A stretch of 64,000 nt of DNA from Streptomyces sp. ISL-12 (GCF_018614415.1 NZ_JAGGOO010000025.1:1-64000), one strand, 5' to 3'. Positions 1 to 9,902 are shown, counted from the stretch's first letter. A program made the numbers and translations. The notes: generated from the letters alone by a model not told the origin.

Positions 1-73
1 CCACACACCCCCCCGCACCGGCCCGTACCGCCCCCACCGGCCCTCACCGTACGAGCGGATCTCGCCCGCGCCC

Positions 74-138
74 CCGCCCACGAGCCGATCCCCGTACCCC
101 GCCCGCCCGCGAGCCCTCCGCCCACGAGCCGATCCCCG
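74..138. repeat. 21-bp direct repeat pair at the left edge
   Basis: Two identical 21-bp copies lie at 74-94 and 118-138, 44 bp apart in register, within C-rich non-coding sequence upstream of the glycogen synthase gene. A partial third match (CGAGC-GATC core) is near 52-62. I see no convincing gene between position 1 and 256. Confidence 0.7.
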
Positions 139-256
139 CGCCACCCCGACCACGCGAGCGACCCCCACCGCCCCCAGCCGTACACACCGCGCTCTTCCCC
201 CCGTGCCCCCGCTGGGTGACCATGAGGGGACCAGCCGCCGAGACAGGAGGTTCCGG

Positions 257-1417
257 GTGCGTGTGGGACTGCTGACCCGGGAGTATCCGCCGGACGTGTA
301 CGGCGGCGCGGGCGTCCATGTGGAGTTCCTCGCGCGGGAACTGGCCGCGCTGGTCGACCTGGACGTGCACTGCTGGGGCGAGCCGTCGGGCGCCGACGGC
401 GCGTGGGTACGGCGCCACCGCCCCTGGTCCGCCCTGGACGGCGCCAACGACGCGCTGCGCACCCTCTCCGTGGACCTCGCGATGACCGACGCCCTGGCCG
501 GCCGCGAGCTGGTCCACTCCCACACCTGGTACGCCAACCTCGGCGGCCATCTCGCCAAGCTGCTGCACGGCGTCCCGCACGTGGTGACCGCCCACTCCCT
601 GGAGCCGCTGCGCCCCTGGAAGGCCGAGCAGCTCGGCGGCGGTTACGCGCTGTCGAGCTGGGCGGAACGCACCGCCGTGGAGTCGGCCGACGCGGTGATC
701 GCCGTGTCCGGCGCGATGCGCGACGACATCCTCACCTGCTACCCGGCGCTCCCCGCCGACCGGGTGCACGTCGTGCGCAACGGCATCGACACCCGGCTGT
801 ACCGGCCCGACCCGGCCACCGACGTCCTCGACCGGATCGGTCTGGACCGCACCCGCCCTTACGTGCTCTTCGTCGGCCGCATCACCCGTCAGAAGGGCGT
901 GCCCCATCTGCTGCGCGCGGTACGGGACATCGACCCCGCCGCGCAGGTCGTCCTGTGCGCCGGCGCTCCCGACACGCCCGAGATCGACCGGGAGTTCCGC
1001 GACCTGTACGACGAGCTGAGCCGGGCGCGGGACGGCGTGCACTGGATCCCGCGGATGCTGCCCCGGCCCGAGGTGGTGCAACTCCTCACCCACGCCGCCG
1101 TGTTCGTCTGTCCTTCGGTGTACGAGCCGCTCGGCATCGTCAACCTGGAGGCGATGGCCTGCGGCACCCCCGTCGTGGCCTCGCGCACCGGCGGCATCCC
1201 CGAGGTCGTGGCGGACGGCGAAACGGGGGTACTCGTCGACGTGGACGACGGTTTCGAGGCGGGGCTCGCGCGGGCCCTGGACGCGGTCGTCGGCGACCCG
1301 GAGACCGCCCGCCGGATGGGAGAGGCGGGACGGGAACGGGCGGTGGCCGAGTTCGGGTGGGACGCGGTGGCCCGCCGTACGGTCCGGCTCTACGAGGACG
1401 TCCTGAAACAGGCGTGA
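257..1417 (+). CDS. glgA: GT4 glycogen synthase / alpha-maltose-1-phosphate synthase (GlgA/GlgM type)
   Basis: A 386-aa GT-B glycosyltransferase using ADP-glucose. It starts with a glycogen-synthase-like motif ([19 protein letters not shown]) and has the C-terminal GT4 donor-site block around [20 protein letters not shown], containing the E-x7-E motif. The GTG start at 257 is chosen over upstream starts because AGGAGG at 245-250 sits 6 nt before it and the conserved N-terminus begins there. Length and sequence resemble mycobacterial GlgM, which makes maltose-1-phosphate from ADP-glucose and glucose-1-phosphate, rather than the ~480-aa GT5 GlgA. It is followed 37 bp downstream by glgC, its ADP-glucose supplier. 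Whether the product is maltose-1-P or linear glucan is inferred from the family and not visible in the sequence. Confidence 0.92.
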   Translation: MRVGLLTREYPPDVYGGAGVHVEFLARELAALVDLDVHCWGEPSGADGAWVRRHRPWSALDGANDALRTLSVDLAMTDALAGRELVHSHTWYANLGGHLAKLLHGVPHVVTAHSLEPLRPWKAEQLGGGYALSSWAERTAVESADAVIAVSGAMRDDILTCYPALPADRVHVVRNGIDTRLYRPDPATDVLDRIGLDRTRPYVLFVGRITRQKGVPHLLRAVRDIDPAAQVVLCAGAPDTPEIDREFRDLYDELSRARDGVHWIPRMLPRPEVVQLLTHAAVFVCPSVYEPLGIVNLEAMACGTPVVASRTGGIPEVVADGETGVLVDVDDGFEAGLARALDAVVGDPETARRMGEAGRERAVAEFGWDAVARRTVRLYEDVLKQA

Positions 1418-1454
1418 CGGAGTAACTGGCGTAGAGGGTGGGAGGGGAGCGGCC

Positions 1455-2675
1455 ATGCGTCGTGGAGGTCCTTCGGTGCTCGGTGTCGTCCTGGCGGGCG
1501 GTGAGGGCAAGCGGCTGATGCCCCTGACCGCGGACCGGGCCAAACCCGCGGTGACGTTCGGCGGCACGTACCGCCTCGTCGACTTCGTCCTCTCCAACCT
1601 GGTCAACGGGGACATCCTGCGCATCTGCGTGCTGACGCAGTACAAGTCGCACTCCCTGGACCGGCACGTCACCACCACCTGGCGGATGTCCAGCCTGCTC
1701 GGCAACTACGTCACCCCGGTCCCCGCCCAGCAGCGCCTCGGCCCCCGCTGGTACCTGGGCAGCGCCGACGCGATCCTCCAGTCGCTGAACCTGGTGTACG
1801 ACGAACAGCCCGAGTACGTCGCGGTGTTCGGCGCCGACCACGTCTACCGCATGGACCCCCGCCAGATGCTCGCCCAGCACATCGAGTCCGGCGCGGGCGT
1901 CACCGTGGCCGGCATACGGGTGCCGCGCACCGAGTCGGCCTCCTTCGGCGTGATCACCCCCGGCTCGGACGGCCGGACGGTCGAAAGCTTCCTGGAGAAG
2001 CCCACCGACCCTCCCGGCCTGGCCGACGACCCGGCCTGCGTCTTCGCCTCGATGGGCAACTACGTCTTCACCACCAAGGCCCTGATCGACGCCCTGCACC
2101 GGGACGCGGAGGACGACGGTTCCGCGCACGACATGGGCGGTTCGATCCTGCCCCAGCTCACCGACCGGGGCGAGGCCGGGCTGTACGACTTCAGCGACAA
2201 CCACGTGCCCGGGGAGACCAGTCGCGACCAGGGCTACTGGCGGGACGTGGGCACCCTCGACGCCTACTACGACGCCCACATGGACCTGATCGCCGAGCGC
2301 CCCGCCTTCAACCTCTACAACCGCCAGTGGCCGATCTACACCTCCTCCGGTCAGCTCTCGCCCGCCCGGTTCAACGCGGGCGGCATCGCCAGCGAGTCGA
2401 TCGTCAGCGCGGGGTGCCTGATCCGGGGCCAGGTCACGCGGTCCGTGCTGTCACCGGGGGTCGTGGTCGACCCGGGGGCGGTGGTGCAGGGCTCGGTGCT
2501 GCACGACAACGTGCACGTCGGGCGGGGCGCGGTGGTGCGCGGGGCGGTGCTGGACAAGAACGTCCAGGTGCCGCCGGGCGCGACGATCGGCGTCAACCCG
2601 GAGCGGGACGCCGAGCTGTACACGGTCTCCCGGGGCGGGGTGATCGCCCTCGGCAAGGGCCAACAGGTGCCGTAG
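1455..2675 (+). CDS. glgC: glucose-1-phosphate adenylyltransferase
   Basis: A 406-aa GlgC that makes ADP-glucose from glucose-1-P and ATP. The N-terminal nucleotidyltransferase signature ([22 protein letters not shown]) is followed by [10 protein letters not shown] and a C-terminal left-handed beta-helix with hexapeptide-like repeats from about residue 310. ATG 1455 follows a GGAGGGGAGCGG purine stretch. The gene lies just downstream of the GT4 synthase and in the same direction, and the pair forms the committed steps of alpha-glucan synthesis. Length is normal for the family. Confidence 0.96.
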   Translation: MRRGGPSVLGVVLAGGEGKRLMPLTADRAKPAVTFGGTYRLVDFVLSNLVNGDILRICVLTQYKSHSLDRHVTTTWRMSSLLGNYVTPVPAQQRLGPRWYLGSADAILQSLNLVYDEQPEYVAVFGADHVYRMDPRQMLAQHIESGAGVTVAGIRVPRTESASFGVITPGSDGRTVESFLEKPTDPPGLADDPACVFASMGNYVFTTKALIDALHRDAEDDGSAHDMGGSILPQLTDRGEAGLYDFSDNHVPGETSRDQGYWRDVGTLDAYYDAHMDLIAERPAFNLYNRQWPIYTSSGQLSPARFNAGGIASESIVSAGCLIRGQVTRSVLSPGVVVDPGAVVQGSVLHDNVHVGRGAVVRGAVLDKNVQVPPGATIGVNPERDAELYTVSRGGVIALGKGQQVP

Positions 2676-2695
2676 CGCACGCCGTTCCCGACTCC

Positions 2696-2767
2696 GGCCG
2701 GGCGGTCCCGTGCGCCGCCCGGCCGGTGCGCCGCCCGTCGGCCCGGAGCGGTCGGGCCGACGGGCGG
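2696..2767 (+). terminator. double hairpin after glgC
   Basis: Two perfect GC stems follow the glgC stop: 10 bp (2696-2705 with 2715-2724) and 15 bp (2731-2745 with 2753-2767, 7-nt loop). There is no T-tract, as is common in high-GC actinobacteria. They probably end the glg transcript. Confidence 0.75.
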
Positions 2768-2846
2768 GCGCAGAGACGGGTGCCACCGGACGACGTTGTC
2801 ATGTCCCTGGACGCCAATCGGAATCCGTGTTGTCATGCATCTGCCG

Positions 2847-2860
2847 TTACATCGATGTAA
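2847..2860. promoter_or_regulatory. perfect 14-bp palindrome upstream of the GH2 gene
   Basis: TTACATCGATGTAA is a perfect palindrome in otherwise G/C-rich DNA, 61 bp before the GTG of the PA14-GH2 gene. A 9-bp direct repeat, GTTGTCATG, lies just upstream at 2795-2803 and 2829-2837. The position and symmetry suit a dimeric repressor operator. The cognate regulator is not in this window. Confidence 0.55.
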
Positions 2861-2921
2861 TGCAGTGTCGGTGTGACGACCGCCCCCGTCCTCCTCGAAG
2901 GACCCTCGAAGGAGAGGATTC

Positions 2922-5525
2922 GTGCGCATCAGACGACTCAGAGACCGCGTGGCCCTGTTGCTGGCCGCGGCGCTCGGCATCGGCACTCTCGCCGCCGTGC
3001 CCGCCGCGAGCGCAGCCGACGACGCCGTGGAGGTTCACGGCCTCAAGGGCGAGTACTACACCCACTCCGCCCCCGGCGCCTTCGACTTCGACGAGCTGAA
3101 GGCCACCGGCTTCGACCCGCAGGTCGACTTCGGCAACCTGGAGTCGCGCCTCAAGTTCGCCACCGGGCAGTCGGACGACGTCAGCGTCCGCTGGACCGGT
3201 CGGCTGGTCCCCGAGGAGACCGGCCCGCACACCTTCTCGATCATCGGCGACAACGGCTTCCGCCTCTGGATCGGCGGACAGCTCGCCATCGACCACTGGG
3301 TCGACGACTGGGACCGCGAACAGACCGCCCAGCCGATCGAGCTGACCGCCGGCCAGTCCTACGACATCAAGCTGGAGTACTTCGAGCACTACGGCGGCTC
3401 CAACCTCCACCTGCGCTGGACCGAACCCGGCGGCGCCAAGGAAGCGGTCCCGCAGTCGGCGTTCCGCCTGCCCGAGGGCTACGACTACGACGGCGCCACC
3501 TCGGCCACCGTCCTGGCCACCGGCCGCACCCTCAAGCTCGGCTTCGCCCACCCCGTCGCCACGCCCCCGGCCGGTTTCGCCGACCACCTGACGGCGGTCA
3601 TCGGCGGCGCCACCTGGCCCCTGGGCGAGGCGAAGGCCGACCCCGAGGACCCCACCTCCCTCCTCGTCGCCCTCGACGAACCCGTCGTCGGCAACAAGAC
3701 CGGCACCGCCCCCGGCACCGCCGACATCCGCTACGACGGCGAGGGCGGCCTGACGACGGCCGACGGCAACGTTGTCAGCGCCTTCTGGACGAGCGGTTCC
3801 AACCGCTCCACCTACGAGCTGCGCACCGACTGGGCCGACGAGGTCGGGCCGGACAACGCGCTGCCCGAGTACCCGCGCCCGCAGCTGACCCGCGACGACT
3901 GGCAGAGCCTCAACGGCAGCTGGCAGTTCGCCGCCGCCGAGGCGGGGGAGCAGCCGCCGGTCGGCAAGAAGCTGAAGGAGCGCATCCTCGTCCCGTACCC
4001 GGTGGAGTCCCAGCTCTCCGGCATCGAGCGGCACGAGGACCGCATGTGGTACCGCCGCACCTTCACCGTCCCCAAGGACTGGAAGGTCGGCTCCCAGCAG
4101 CGCCTCCAGCTCAACTTCGGCGCCGTGGACTGGCAGTCCGAGGTCTACGTCAACGGCGTCAAGGTCGCCGACCACAAGGGCGGCTACGACAAGTTCAGCG
4201 CCGACGTCACCGACGCGCTCAAGCCCGGCCGCGTCCAGGAACTGATCGTCGGCGTCTACGACCCGACCGACGCCGCCGACGGCGAGAACCCGCCGCTGGG
4301 CAAGCAGCGCCTGGACCCGAGCGGCATCTGGTACACGCCGTCCTCCGGTATCTGGCAGACGGTGTGGATGGAGCCGGTCGCCGCCGACCACGCCGACTCG
4401 CTCAAGCTCACCCCCGACGTCGACGCGTCCACGGTCACCGTGGAGCCGCAGGGCGTCCGCGACGGCGTACGGGTCACGGCCACCGCCTACCAGGGCAAGC
4501 GCAAGGTCGCCACGGTGACCGGCCGCACCGGCTCACCGCTCACCCTGAAGATCAAGAACCCGCGGCTGTGGTCCCCGGACGACCCGTTCCTCTACGACCT
4601 GAAGGTCACCGTCGGCAAGGACCGCGTCGGCAGCTACTTCGGCATGCGGTCGGTCTCCGTGGAGAAGGTGAACGGCACCCCGCGCACCCTGCTCAACGGC
4701 GAACCGGTCTTCCTGATGGCCACCCTCGACCAGGGTTTCTGGCCCGACGGCCTGCACACCGCGCCGACCGACGAGGCCCTCGCGTACGACCTGAAGATGC
4801 ACAAGGAGATGGGCTTCAACTCGGTCCGCAAGCACATCAAGGTGGAGCCGGACCGCTGGTTCTACTGGGCGGACAAGCTGGGCCTGCTGGTCTGGCAGGA
4901 CATGCCGGCCATGACGGCGGGCGTCAACCCGTCCACCGCCGCCCGCGCCGAGTACGAGCGCGAGATGAAGGAGATCATCGACGAGCACATCAGCAGCCCG
5001 TCGGTGATCATGTGGGTCACCTTCAACGAGGGCTGGGGCCAGTACGACATCGGCCGGATCGCCGAGCAGGCCAAGGCATGGGACCCGACCCGGCTGGTCA
5101 ACAACCAGTCCGGCCTGAACCTCGGGGCCGACGGCGGCGCCGGCGACATCATGGACGAGCACGGCTACCCGAGCCCGGCCCTGCCACCGTCCCCGGACGG
5201 TGAACGGGCCCTGGTCAGCGGCGAGTACGGCGGCCTCGGCCTCGCGGTGCCCGGTCACGCGTGGTCCGTCCAGCAGTCGTACGTCGACGTCGACCCGGCG
5301 ACGTACACCGACGACTACCTCACCAAGCTCGACGAGGTGCGTGCCCTGGCCTGCAAGGGCGGCAACGGTGCCGTCTACACGCAGATCACGGACGTCGAAG
5401 GTGAGCTGAACGGGCTGCTGACGTACGACCGCAAGGTGGTCAAGCCCGACGTGCCGCGCCTTGAGGCGGCGCACGAGCAACTGATCGCGGACATCTCGCG
5501 GGCGACCCCCGCGGGCTGTGCCTGA
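2922..5525 (+). CDS. secreted PA14-domain glycoside hydrolase family 2 protein
   Basis: An 867-aa exported enzyme. A Sec signal peptide (about residues 1-30, ending ASA) is followed by a PA14 carbohydrate-binding module (about 38-165, with LKGEYYTHS and FRLWIGGQLAIDHW). The GH2 sugar-binding and immunoglobulin-like domains come next (from NGSWQF and MWYRRTFTVP), then the TIM barrel. The predicted acid/base is Glu703 in FNEGWG and the predicted nucleophile is Glu768 in SGEYGG. The GTG start has AAGGAGAGG upstream. GH2 members cleave beta-galactosides, beta-mannosides or beta-glucuronides; specificity cannot be read here. The next gene is a secreted GH92 alpha-mannosidase, so glycan breakdown is a plausible shared role. 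The upstream palindrome suggests induction. Confidence 0.9.
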   Translation: MRIRRLRDRVALLLAAALGIGTLAAVPAASAADDAVEVHGLKGEYYTHSAPGAFDFDELKATGFDPQVDFGNLESRLKFATGQSDDVSVRWTGRLVPEETGPHTFSIIGDNGFRLWIGGQLAIDHWVDDWDREQTAQPIELTAGQSYDIKLEYFEHYGGSNLHLRWTEPGGAKEAVPQSAFRLPEGYDYDGATSATVLATGRTLKLGFAHPVATPPAGFADHLTAVIGGATWPLGEAKADPEDPTSLLVALDEPVVGNKTGTAPGTADIRYDGEGGLTTADGNVVSAFWTSGSNRSTYELRTDWADEVGPDNALPEYPRPQLTRDDWQSLNGSWQFAAAEAGEQPPVGKKLKERILVPYPVESQLSGIERHEDRMWYRRTFTVPKDWKVGSQQRLQLNFGAVDWQSEVYVNGVKVADHKGGYDKFSADVTDALKPGRVQELIVGVYDPTDAADGENPPLGKQRLDPSGIWYTPSSGIWQTVWMEPVAADHADSLKLTPDVDASTVTVEPQGVRDGVRVTATAYQGKRKVATVTGRTGSPLTLKIKNPRLWSPDDPFLYDLKVTVGKDRVGSYFGMRSVSVEKVNGTPRTLLNGEPVFLMATLDQGFWPDGLHTAPTDEALAYDLKMHKEMGFNSVRKHIKVEPDRWFYWADKLGLLVWQDMPAMTAGVNPSTAARAEYEREMKEIIDEHISSPSVIMWVTFNEGWGQYDIGRIAEQAKAWDPTRLVNNQSGLNLGADGGAGDIMDEHGYPSPALPPSPDGERALVSGEYGGLGLAVPGHAWSVQQSYVDVDPATYTDDYLTKLDEVRALACKGGNGAVYTQITDVEGELNGLLTYDRKVVKPDVPRLEAAHEQLIADISRATPAGCA

Positions 5526-5540
5526 CGGAGTGACGAAACG

Positions 5541-5632
5541 CCGGGTGCGGGTCCCCACCCAGGGGCGCGGGGCTGTATCGGTATGCGGCTCTGCCGCATG
5601 GGCGCGACCAGCCACGACGGACCCGCACCCGG
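5541..5632. repeat. dispersed intergenic hairpin element, copy 1
   Basis: A 92-bp element with perfect 14-bp terminal inverted repeats (5541-5554 and 5619-5632) and an inner 7-bp hairpin, ATGCGGC/GCCGCAT (5583-5599). The core AGGGGCGCGGGG...GCGCGACCAGCCAC recurs at 41042-41149 and, inverted, at 45573-45642. It lies between the GH2 and GH92 genes and could act as a transcriptional attenuator or mRNA 3-prime hairpin. Similar intergenic repeats are common in Streptomyces. Confidence 0.75.
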
Positions 5633-5664
5633 CATGCACGCGAAGCCCCTTGGAGGCACCCCGC

Positions 5665-7980
5665 ATGAGATGGAACCACCGCATCCGCGGCGTCGTCGCC
5701 GCCGCACTGCTCAGCGCGGCCCTCGCCGCCCCCACCGCGCAGGCGACAACCGCCCCCGACGGCCCGCTGACCGGCCTGGTCAATCCGTTCATCGGCACCG
5801 AGAACGAGGGCAACACCTACCCCGGTGCCGCCGTGCCCTTCGGCATGGTGCAGCTCTCCCCGGACACCGGCCACAACGTCGGCTACGACTACTCGAACGA
5901 CCACGTCCGGGGCTTCTCCCTCGTCCACCTCTCCGGCGTCGGCTGCGGCCTCGGCGGCGACCTGCCGGTGCTGCCCACCACCGGCGACGTCACCGAGACG
6001 GACTACACGAAGTACGCCGCCGGTTTCAGCCACGCGGACGAGGCGGCGAGCCCCGGCTACTACCGCGTCGGCCTGGACTCCGGCATCGAGGCCGAGCTGA
6101 CCGCGACCGAGCGCACCGGTGTGCAGCGCTACACCTTCCCGGCCACCGACAAGGCCAACGTGCTGCTCAACGCGGGCCAGTCGCTGCACCGCACGGTCGC
6201 CACCGAGGTGGAGATCCTGGACAGCCGTACCGTGCGCACCGCCATCACCGGCAGCGGCTTCTGCCAGGACACCGAGCCGTACACCGTCTACACGGTCACC
6301 CGCTTCGACCGGCCCTTCACCGCGTACGGCACCTGGGAGGGCGCCACCGTCACCGCCGGGGCGAAGACCGGCCGCGACGGCGCCTACCTGCGCTTCGACA
6401 CGACGAAGGACCGCACCGTCGAGGCGACCACCGCCCTGTCCTACGTCGACGCGCGCGGCGCCGCCCTCAACCTCCGCGCCGAGGGCGGCCGTTCCTTCGA
6501 CGCCGTGCGCGAGGCGGCCGACCGCACCTGGGAGGAGCGCCTGGACGACGTGCGCGTCCAGGGCGGCGACGACACCCTGCGCCGTACCTTCTACTCGTCC
6601 CTGTACCGGTCCTTCCTCGCGCCGAACATCGGCAGCGACGTCGACGGCCGCTACACCGGCTGGGACCAGGAGAAGCACCGGGCGAAGGGCTTCACGTACT
6701 ACCAGAACTGGTCGCTGTGGGACACCTACCGCACCCAGTCCCAGCTGCTGTCCCTGCTGGCGCCGCGCCAGGCGCGGGACATGGCGATCTCCGTCCTCAA
6801 GATCGACGAGCAGAGCGGCTGGCTGCCCAAGTGGGGCTACGGCACCGTCGAGACCAACATCATGACCGGCGACCCGGTCACCCCGTTCCTCACCAACGCC
6901 TACCAGCAGGGCCTGCTGAAGGGCTACGAGGAGCAGGCGTACCGGGCGCTGAAGAAGAACGCCGACGGGGTGCCGCCCGCCGAGTCACCGGCTGTGGGCC
7001 GCGAGGCCAACCGCGAGTACCTCGCCCACGGCTACGCGCCCTACGTCAAGGGCCGCCCGCACGCCAAGCCCGGTGACTCCGACTACGACCACGGCGCGTC
7101 CGCCACCCTGGAGTACGCCCTGTCGGACGCGATGCTCGCGCGGATGGCCGGCGACCTCGGCCACGAGGAGGACGCCGCCCGGTACGCCGCCCGCGCCCAG
7201 AACTACCGCGCCGTCTTCGATCCCTCGACCGGCTTCTTCCGCGCCCGCGACGCCGCCGGCGCCTTCACCGGCCCGGCCGACCCGGCGCGGAGCGAGGGCT
7301 TCCACGAGGGGACCAGCTGGCAGTACCAGTGGCTCGTCCCGCAGGACCTGCCGGACATGATCGACCTGATCGGCGGCACCGACGCCGCGAACACGCGGCT
7401 GGACTCCTTCTTCGCCTACGACCAGCTCCTCGCCGACCCGGCGGGCACCGCCCGCGAGGTCTGGGTCAACGGGCCGTACGACTACTACAACGCCGACAAG
7501 TACAACCCGCAGAACGAGCCCGACCTCATCGCCCCGTACACCTACCTCTCCACCGGGCAGCCCTGGAAGACCACCGACGTGGTGCACGCGGCGCTGACCC
7601 TGTTCACGGACACCCCGACCGGCATGACCGGGAACGACGACCTCGGCACCATGTCCGCATGGAACGTGCTGTCCTCGATCGGGATCTTCCCGATCCAGCC
7701 CGGTTACGACACCTGGGGCCTGTCCACACCGGTCTTCGACCGGGTCGACCTGACCCTGGACCGCCGCTACTACCCGCGCGGCGCCCTGACCATCACCGCG
7801 CCCGGCACCTCGGACACCGACCGCTACGTCCAGTCGGCCCGGACGGACGGGCAGAGCTACGACCGGACCTATCTGACGACCGACGCGCTGCGCTCGACGC
7901 GGTCGCTCGGGTTCACGGTCGGCCCGCAGCCGTCCGGGTGGGGAACGTCACCCCAGGCGGCGCCACCTGCGCTGACGTGA
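5665..7980 (+). CDS. secreted GH92 alpha-mannosidase
   Basis: A 771-aa protein with a Sec signal peptide (about 1-27, RGVVAAALLSAALAAPTAQA). It carries hallmark GH92 blocks: NPFIGTENEGNTYPGA near the mature N-terminus, VPFGMVQLSPDT, and GNDDLGTMSAWNVLSSIGIF toward the C-terminus. GH92 enzymes are calcium-dependent exo-alpha-mannosidases acting on high-mannose N-glycans or yeast mannan. The ATG at 5665 is preceded by GGAGG at 5652-5656; the open frame extends upstream into the repeat element and should not be used. It runs in the same direction as the GH2 gene and may form a set with the GH38 alpha-mannosidase at 16947. Confidence 0.93.
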   Translation: MRWNHRIRGVVAAALLSAALAAPTAQATTAPDGPLTGLVNPFIGTENEGNTYPGAAVPFGMVQLSPDTGHNVGYDYSNDHVRGFSLVHLSGVGCGLGGDLPVLPTTGDVTETDYTKYAAGFSHADEAASPGYYRVGLDSGIEAELTATERTGVQRYTFPATDKANVLLNAGQSLHRTVATEVEILDSRTVRTAITGSGFCQDTEPYTVYTVTRFDRPFTAYGTWEGATVTAGAKTGRDGAYLRFDTTKDRTVEATTALSYVDARGAALNLRAEGGRSFDAVREAADRTWEERLDDVRVQGGDDTLRRTFYSSLYRSFLAPNIGSDVDGRYTGWDQEKHRAKGFTYYQNWSLWDTYRTQSQLLSLLAPRQARDMAISVLKIDEQSGWLPKWGYGTVETNIMTGDPVTPFLTNAYQQGLLKGYEEQAYRALKKNADGVPPAESPAVGREANREYLAHGYAPYVKGRPHAKPGDSDYDHGASATLEYALSDAMLARMAGDLGHEEDAARYAARAQNYRAVFDPSTGFFRARDAAGAFTGPADPARSEGFHEGTSWQYQWLVPQDLPDMIDLIGGTDAANTRLDSFFAYDQLLADPAGTAREVWVNGPYDYYNADKYNPQNEPDLIAPYTYLSTGQPWKTTDVVHAALTLFTDTPTGMTGNDDLGTMSAWNVLSSIGIFPIQPGYDTWGLSTPVFDRVDLTLDRRYYPRGALTITAPGTSDTDRYVQSARTDGQSYDRTYLTTDALRSTRSLGFTVGPQPSGWGTSPQAAPPALT

Positions 7981-7996
7981 CCTCAGACGCCCCATG

Positions 7997-8025
7997 AGTC
8001 CCGCCCCTCCCAGAGGGGCGGGACT
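7997..8025 (+). terminator. intrinsic terminator after the GH92 gene
   Basis: A perfect 12-bp stem (7997-8008 with 8014-8025) with a 5-nt loop CCCAG is followed by a T-rich tail (TTAATCCTTTGTT). It is among the few textbook Rho-independent terminators in the window. Confidence 0.9.
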
Positions 8026-8049
8026 TAATCCTTTGTTAACTGTGCGTAG

Positions 8050-8069
8050 CTTGATCGTACTTGACCGTA
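8050..8069 (+). promoter_or_regulatory. tandem 10-bp repeat upstream of the WS/DGAT gene
   Basis: CTTGATCGTA and CTTGACCGTA stand head to tail at 8050-8069, one helical turn apart, between the GH92 terminator and the acyltransferase gene. This could be an activator site or part of the promoter. A second tandem repeat, GACATCCGTCATC twice, follows at about 8111-8136 in the untranslated region or early reading frame. Confidence 0.4.
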
Positions 8070-8152
8070 ATCGGTGAGGAGAGTTTGACTGCTTGTCTCC
8101 ACCCGTCAGCGACATCCGTCATCGACATCCGTCATCGACGCGAGGCAAGCCA

Positions 8153-9493
8153 TTGACTTCCGACCTGCTCGCTCCCCTCGATCTGGCGTTCTGGAACATC
8201 GAGTCCGCCGAGCACCCCATGCACCTGGGGGCGCTCGGCGTCTTCTCGGCGCACTCGCCCACCGCGGGGGCCCACGCGGCGGACCTGCTCGCCCTGCGCG
8301 CGGCGGGCGTGCCCGGACTGCGGATGCGCATCCGGGACGTGTGGCAGCCGCCGCTCGCCCTGCGGCAGCCGTTCTCGTTCGGCGGCGCCGCCCGGGAACC
8401 GGCCCCGGACTTCGACCCCCTCGACCACGTCCGGCTGCACGCCCCGACCGATGACTTCCACGCCGTGGCGGGCCGCCTCATGCAGCGCCCGCTGGTCCGG
8501 GACCGGCCGCCGTGGGAGGCACACGTGCTGCCGGGCGAGGACGGATTCTCCTTCGCCGTGCTGTTCAAGTTCCACCACGCCCTGGCCGACGGGCTCCGGG
8601 CGCTGGGGCTGGCCGCGGCCGTCCTCGACCCGATGGACCTGCCCGCGCCCCGGCCCCGGCCCGCACCGCTCCGGCGCGGTCTGCTGCCGGACGTGCGCAA
8701 ACTGCCGGGGCTGGTGCGCGGAGTCCTCTCGGACGCCGGGCGCGCCCTGGACATCGGCACCTCCGTCGCCCTGTCCACCCTCGACGTGCGCTCGTCGTCG
8801 GCGCTCACCGCCGAGTCCTCCGGCACCCGCCGCACCACCGGCGTCAGCCTGGACCTCGACGACGTGCACCGCGTCCGCAAGGCCGAGGGCGGCACCGTCA
8901 ACGACGTGCTGATCGCGGTCGTCGCGGGCGCCCTGCGCCGCTGGCTGGACGAGCGCGGCGACGGCAGCGAGGGCGTGGCGCCCCGCGCCCTGATCCCCGT
9001 CTCCCAGCGCCGCCCGCGCACCGCCCACCCCCAGGGCAACCGGCTCTCCGGCTACCTGATACGGCTCCCGGTCTGCGACCCCGACCCGCTCTCCCGCCTC
9101 GGCGCCGTCCGCGCCGCCATGGACCGCAACAAGGACGCCGGGCCGGCCCGCGGCGCCGGGGCCGTGGCGCTGCTCGCCGATCACGTCCCGGCCCTCGGCC
9201 ACCGGCTCGGCGGCCCCCTGGTGAGCCAGGCGGCCCGGCTCTGGTTCGACATCCTGGTCACCAGCGTGCCCCTGCCCAGCCTCGGCCTGAAGCTCGGCGG
9301 GCACCCGCTCACCGAGATCTGCCCCTTCGCGCCGCTGGCCCGGGGCCACTCACTGGCCGTCGCCGTCTCGACGTACCGGGGGCGGGTCCACTACGGGCTG
9401 ATCGCGGACGCCGAGGCCGTGCCGGACCTCGACCTCCTCGCCCACGCGGTGACCGAGGAGGTGACGGCCCTGCTGAGGGCCTGCGGCCCTTGA
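8153..9493 (+). CDS. wax ester synthase / acyl-CoA:diacylglycerol acyltransferase (WS/DGAT)
   Basis: A 446-aa member of the bacterial WS/DGAT family, which acylates diacylglycerol or fatty alcohols at the inner membrane and supplies storage triacylglycerol. The catalytic HHxxxDG motif is H141-H142-ALA-D146-G147. The family N-terminus (LLAPLDLAFWNIESAEHPMH) and the later NDVLIAVVAGALRRWL block are present. The TTG at 8153 places the conserved N-terminus at residue 2. An in-frame TTG at 8093 has a better upstream purine run (GGTGAGGAGAG) and would add 20 non-conserved residues, so the start is uncertain. The gene appears monocistronic, with terminators on both sides. Confidence 0.93.
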   Translation: MTSDLLAPLDLAFWNIESAEHPMHLGALGVFSAHSPTAGAHAADLLALRAAGVPGLRMRIRDVWQPPLALRQPFSFGGAAREPAPDFDPLDHVRLHAPTDDFHAVAGRLMQRPLVRDRPPWEAHVLPGEDGFSFAVLFKFHHALADGLRALGLAAAVLDPMDLPAPRPRPAPLRRGLLPDVRKLPGLVRGVLSDAGRALDIGTSVALSTLDVRSSSALTAESSGTRRTTGVSLDLDDVHRVRKAEGGTVNDVLIAVVAGALRRWLDERGDGSEGVAPRALIPVSQRRPRTAHPQGNRLSGYLIRLPVCDPDPLSRLGAVRAAMDRNKDAGPARGAGAVALLADHVPALGHRLGGPLVSQAARLWFDILVTSVPLPSLGLKLGGHPLTEICPFAPLARGHSLAVAVSTYRGRVHYGLIADAEAVPDLDLLAHAVTEEVTALLRACGP

Positions 9494-9517
9494 TCCGGCG
9501 GGGGCGGCCCGCCGGAT
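9493..9517 (+). terminator. hairpin at the WS/DGAT stop codon
   Basis: A perfect 10-bp stem ATCCGGCGGG (9493-9502) / CCCGCCGGAT (9508-9517) with a 5-nt loop starts in the stop codon. No T-tract follows. The remaining DNA to 9878 is G-rich and I see no gene in it. Confidence 0.7.
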
Positions 9518-9807
9518 GACCTGCGGGTCCTGGTCCGAGGGGGCGGTGGGCTTGCCCGGGGGCGGTCCGGGTGGTGGCGGTCGGGGCCGATGTCCCTCGG
9601 CCCTGACCCGAAGGGGTGGCGGCCTGCCGTACGGCCCGCGGGTTCCGGCCCGACGGGGCGACGGGCTGGTCCGGGGGCGGGGCGGTGGCGGTCCGGCCGA
9701 TGGTCGCCCCTGATCCGGGGCGCCGGCGGTCCCGGCCGGCTGCCCGTGGCTTCCGCGAGGTCGGTCGACGGTCCCGCCGGTCGCCCCGTGGTGCCGATCC
9801 GGACGGT

Positions 9808-9838
9808 TTGGCGGCCGGGCCCGTCGCTCGCGTAAAAT
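9808..9838 (+). promoter_or_regulatory. candidate promoter of the zinc-ribbon SDR gene
   Basis: TTGGCG (9808-9813) and TAAAAT (9833-9838) are spaced 19 nt apart. TAAAAT is the only A/T-rich hexamer in roughly 380 bp of G-rich intergenic sequence, and start codons follow 40-65 nt later. The spacing is slightly long, so this is a tentative call. Confidence 0.4.
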
Positions 9839-9902
9839 CCGGCGTTCGACAGCGGACGCGAGACGGAGCGCCGCGCGGGTGACCAGGGAAACGGCAGCGG
9901 CG

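Noticed and set aside
2847..4391. A 514-codon minus-strand open frame opposite the PA14-GH2 gene
   Set aside because: Low-complexity Val/Gly/Arg composition with no recognisable fold, whereas the plus strand has clear PA14 and GH2 motifs.
9494..9878. Small reading frames between WS/DGAT and the SDR
   Set aside because: They are Gly/Arg-rich, lack ribosome binding sites and overlap each other in all frames, so they look like chance frames.
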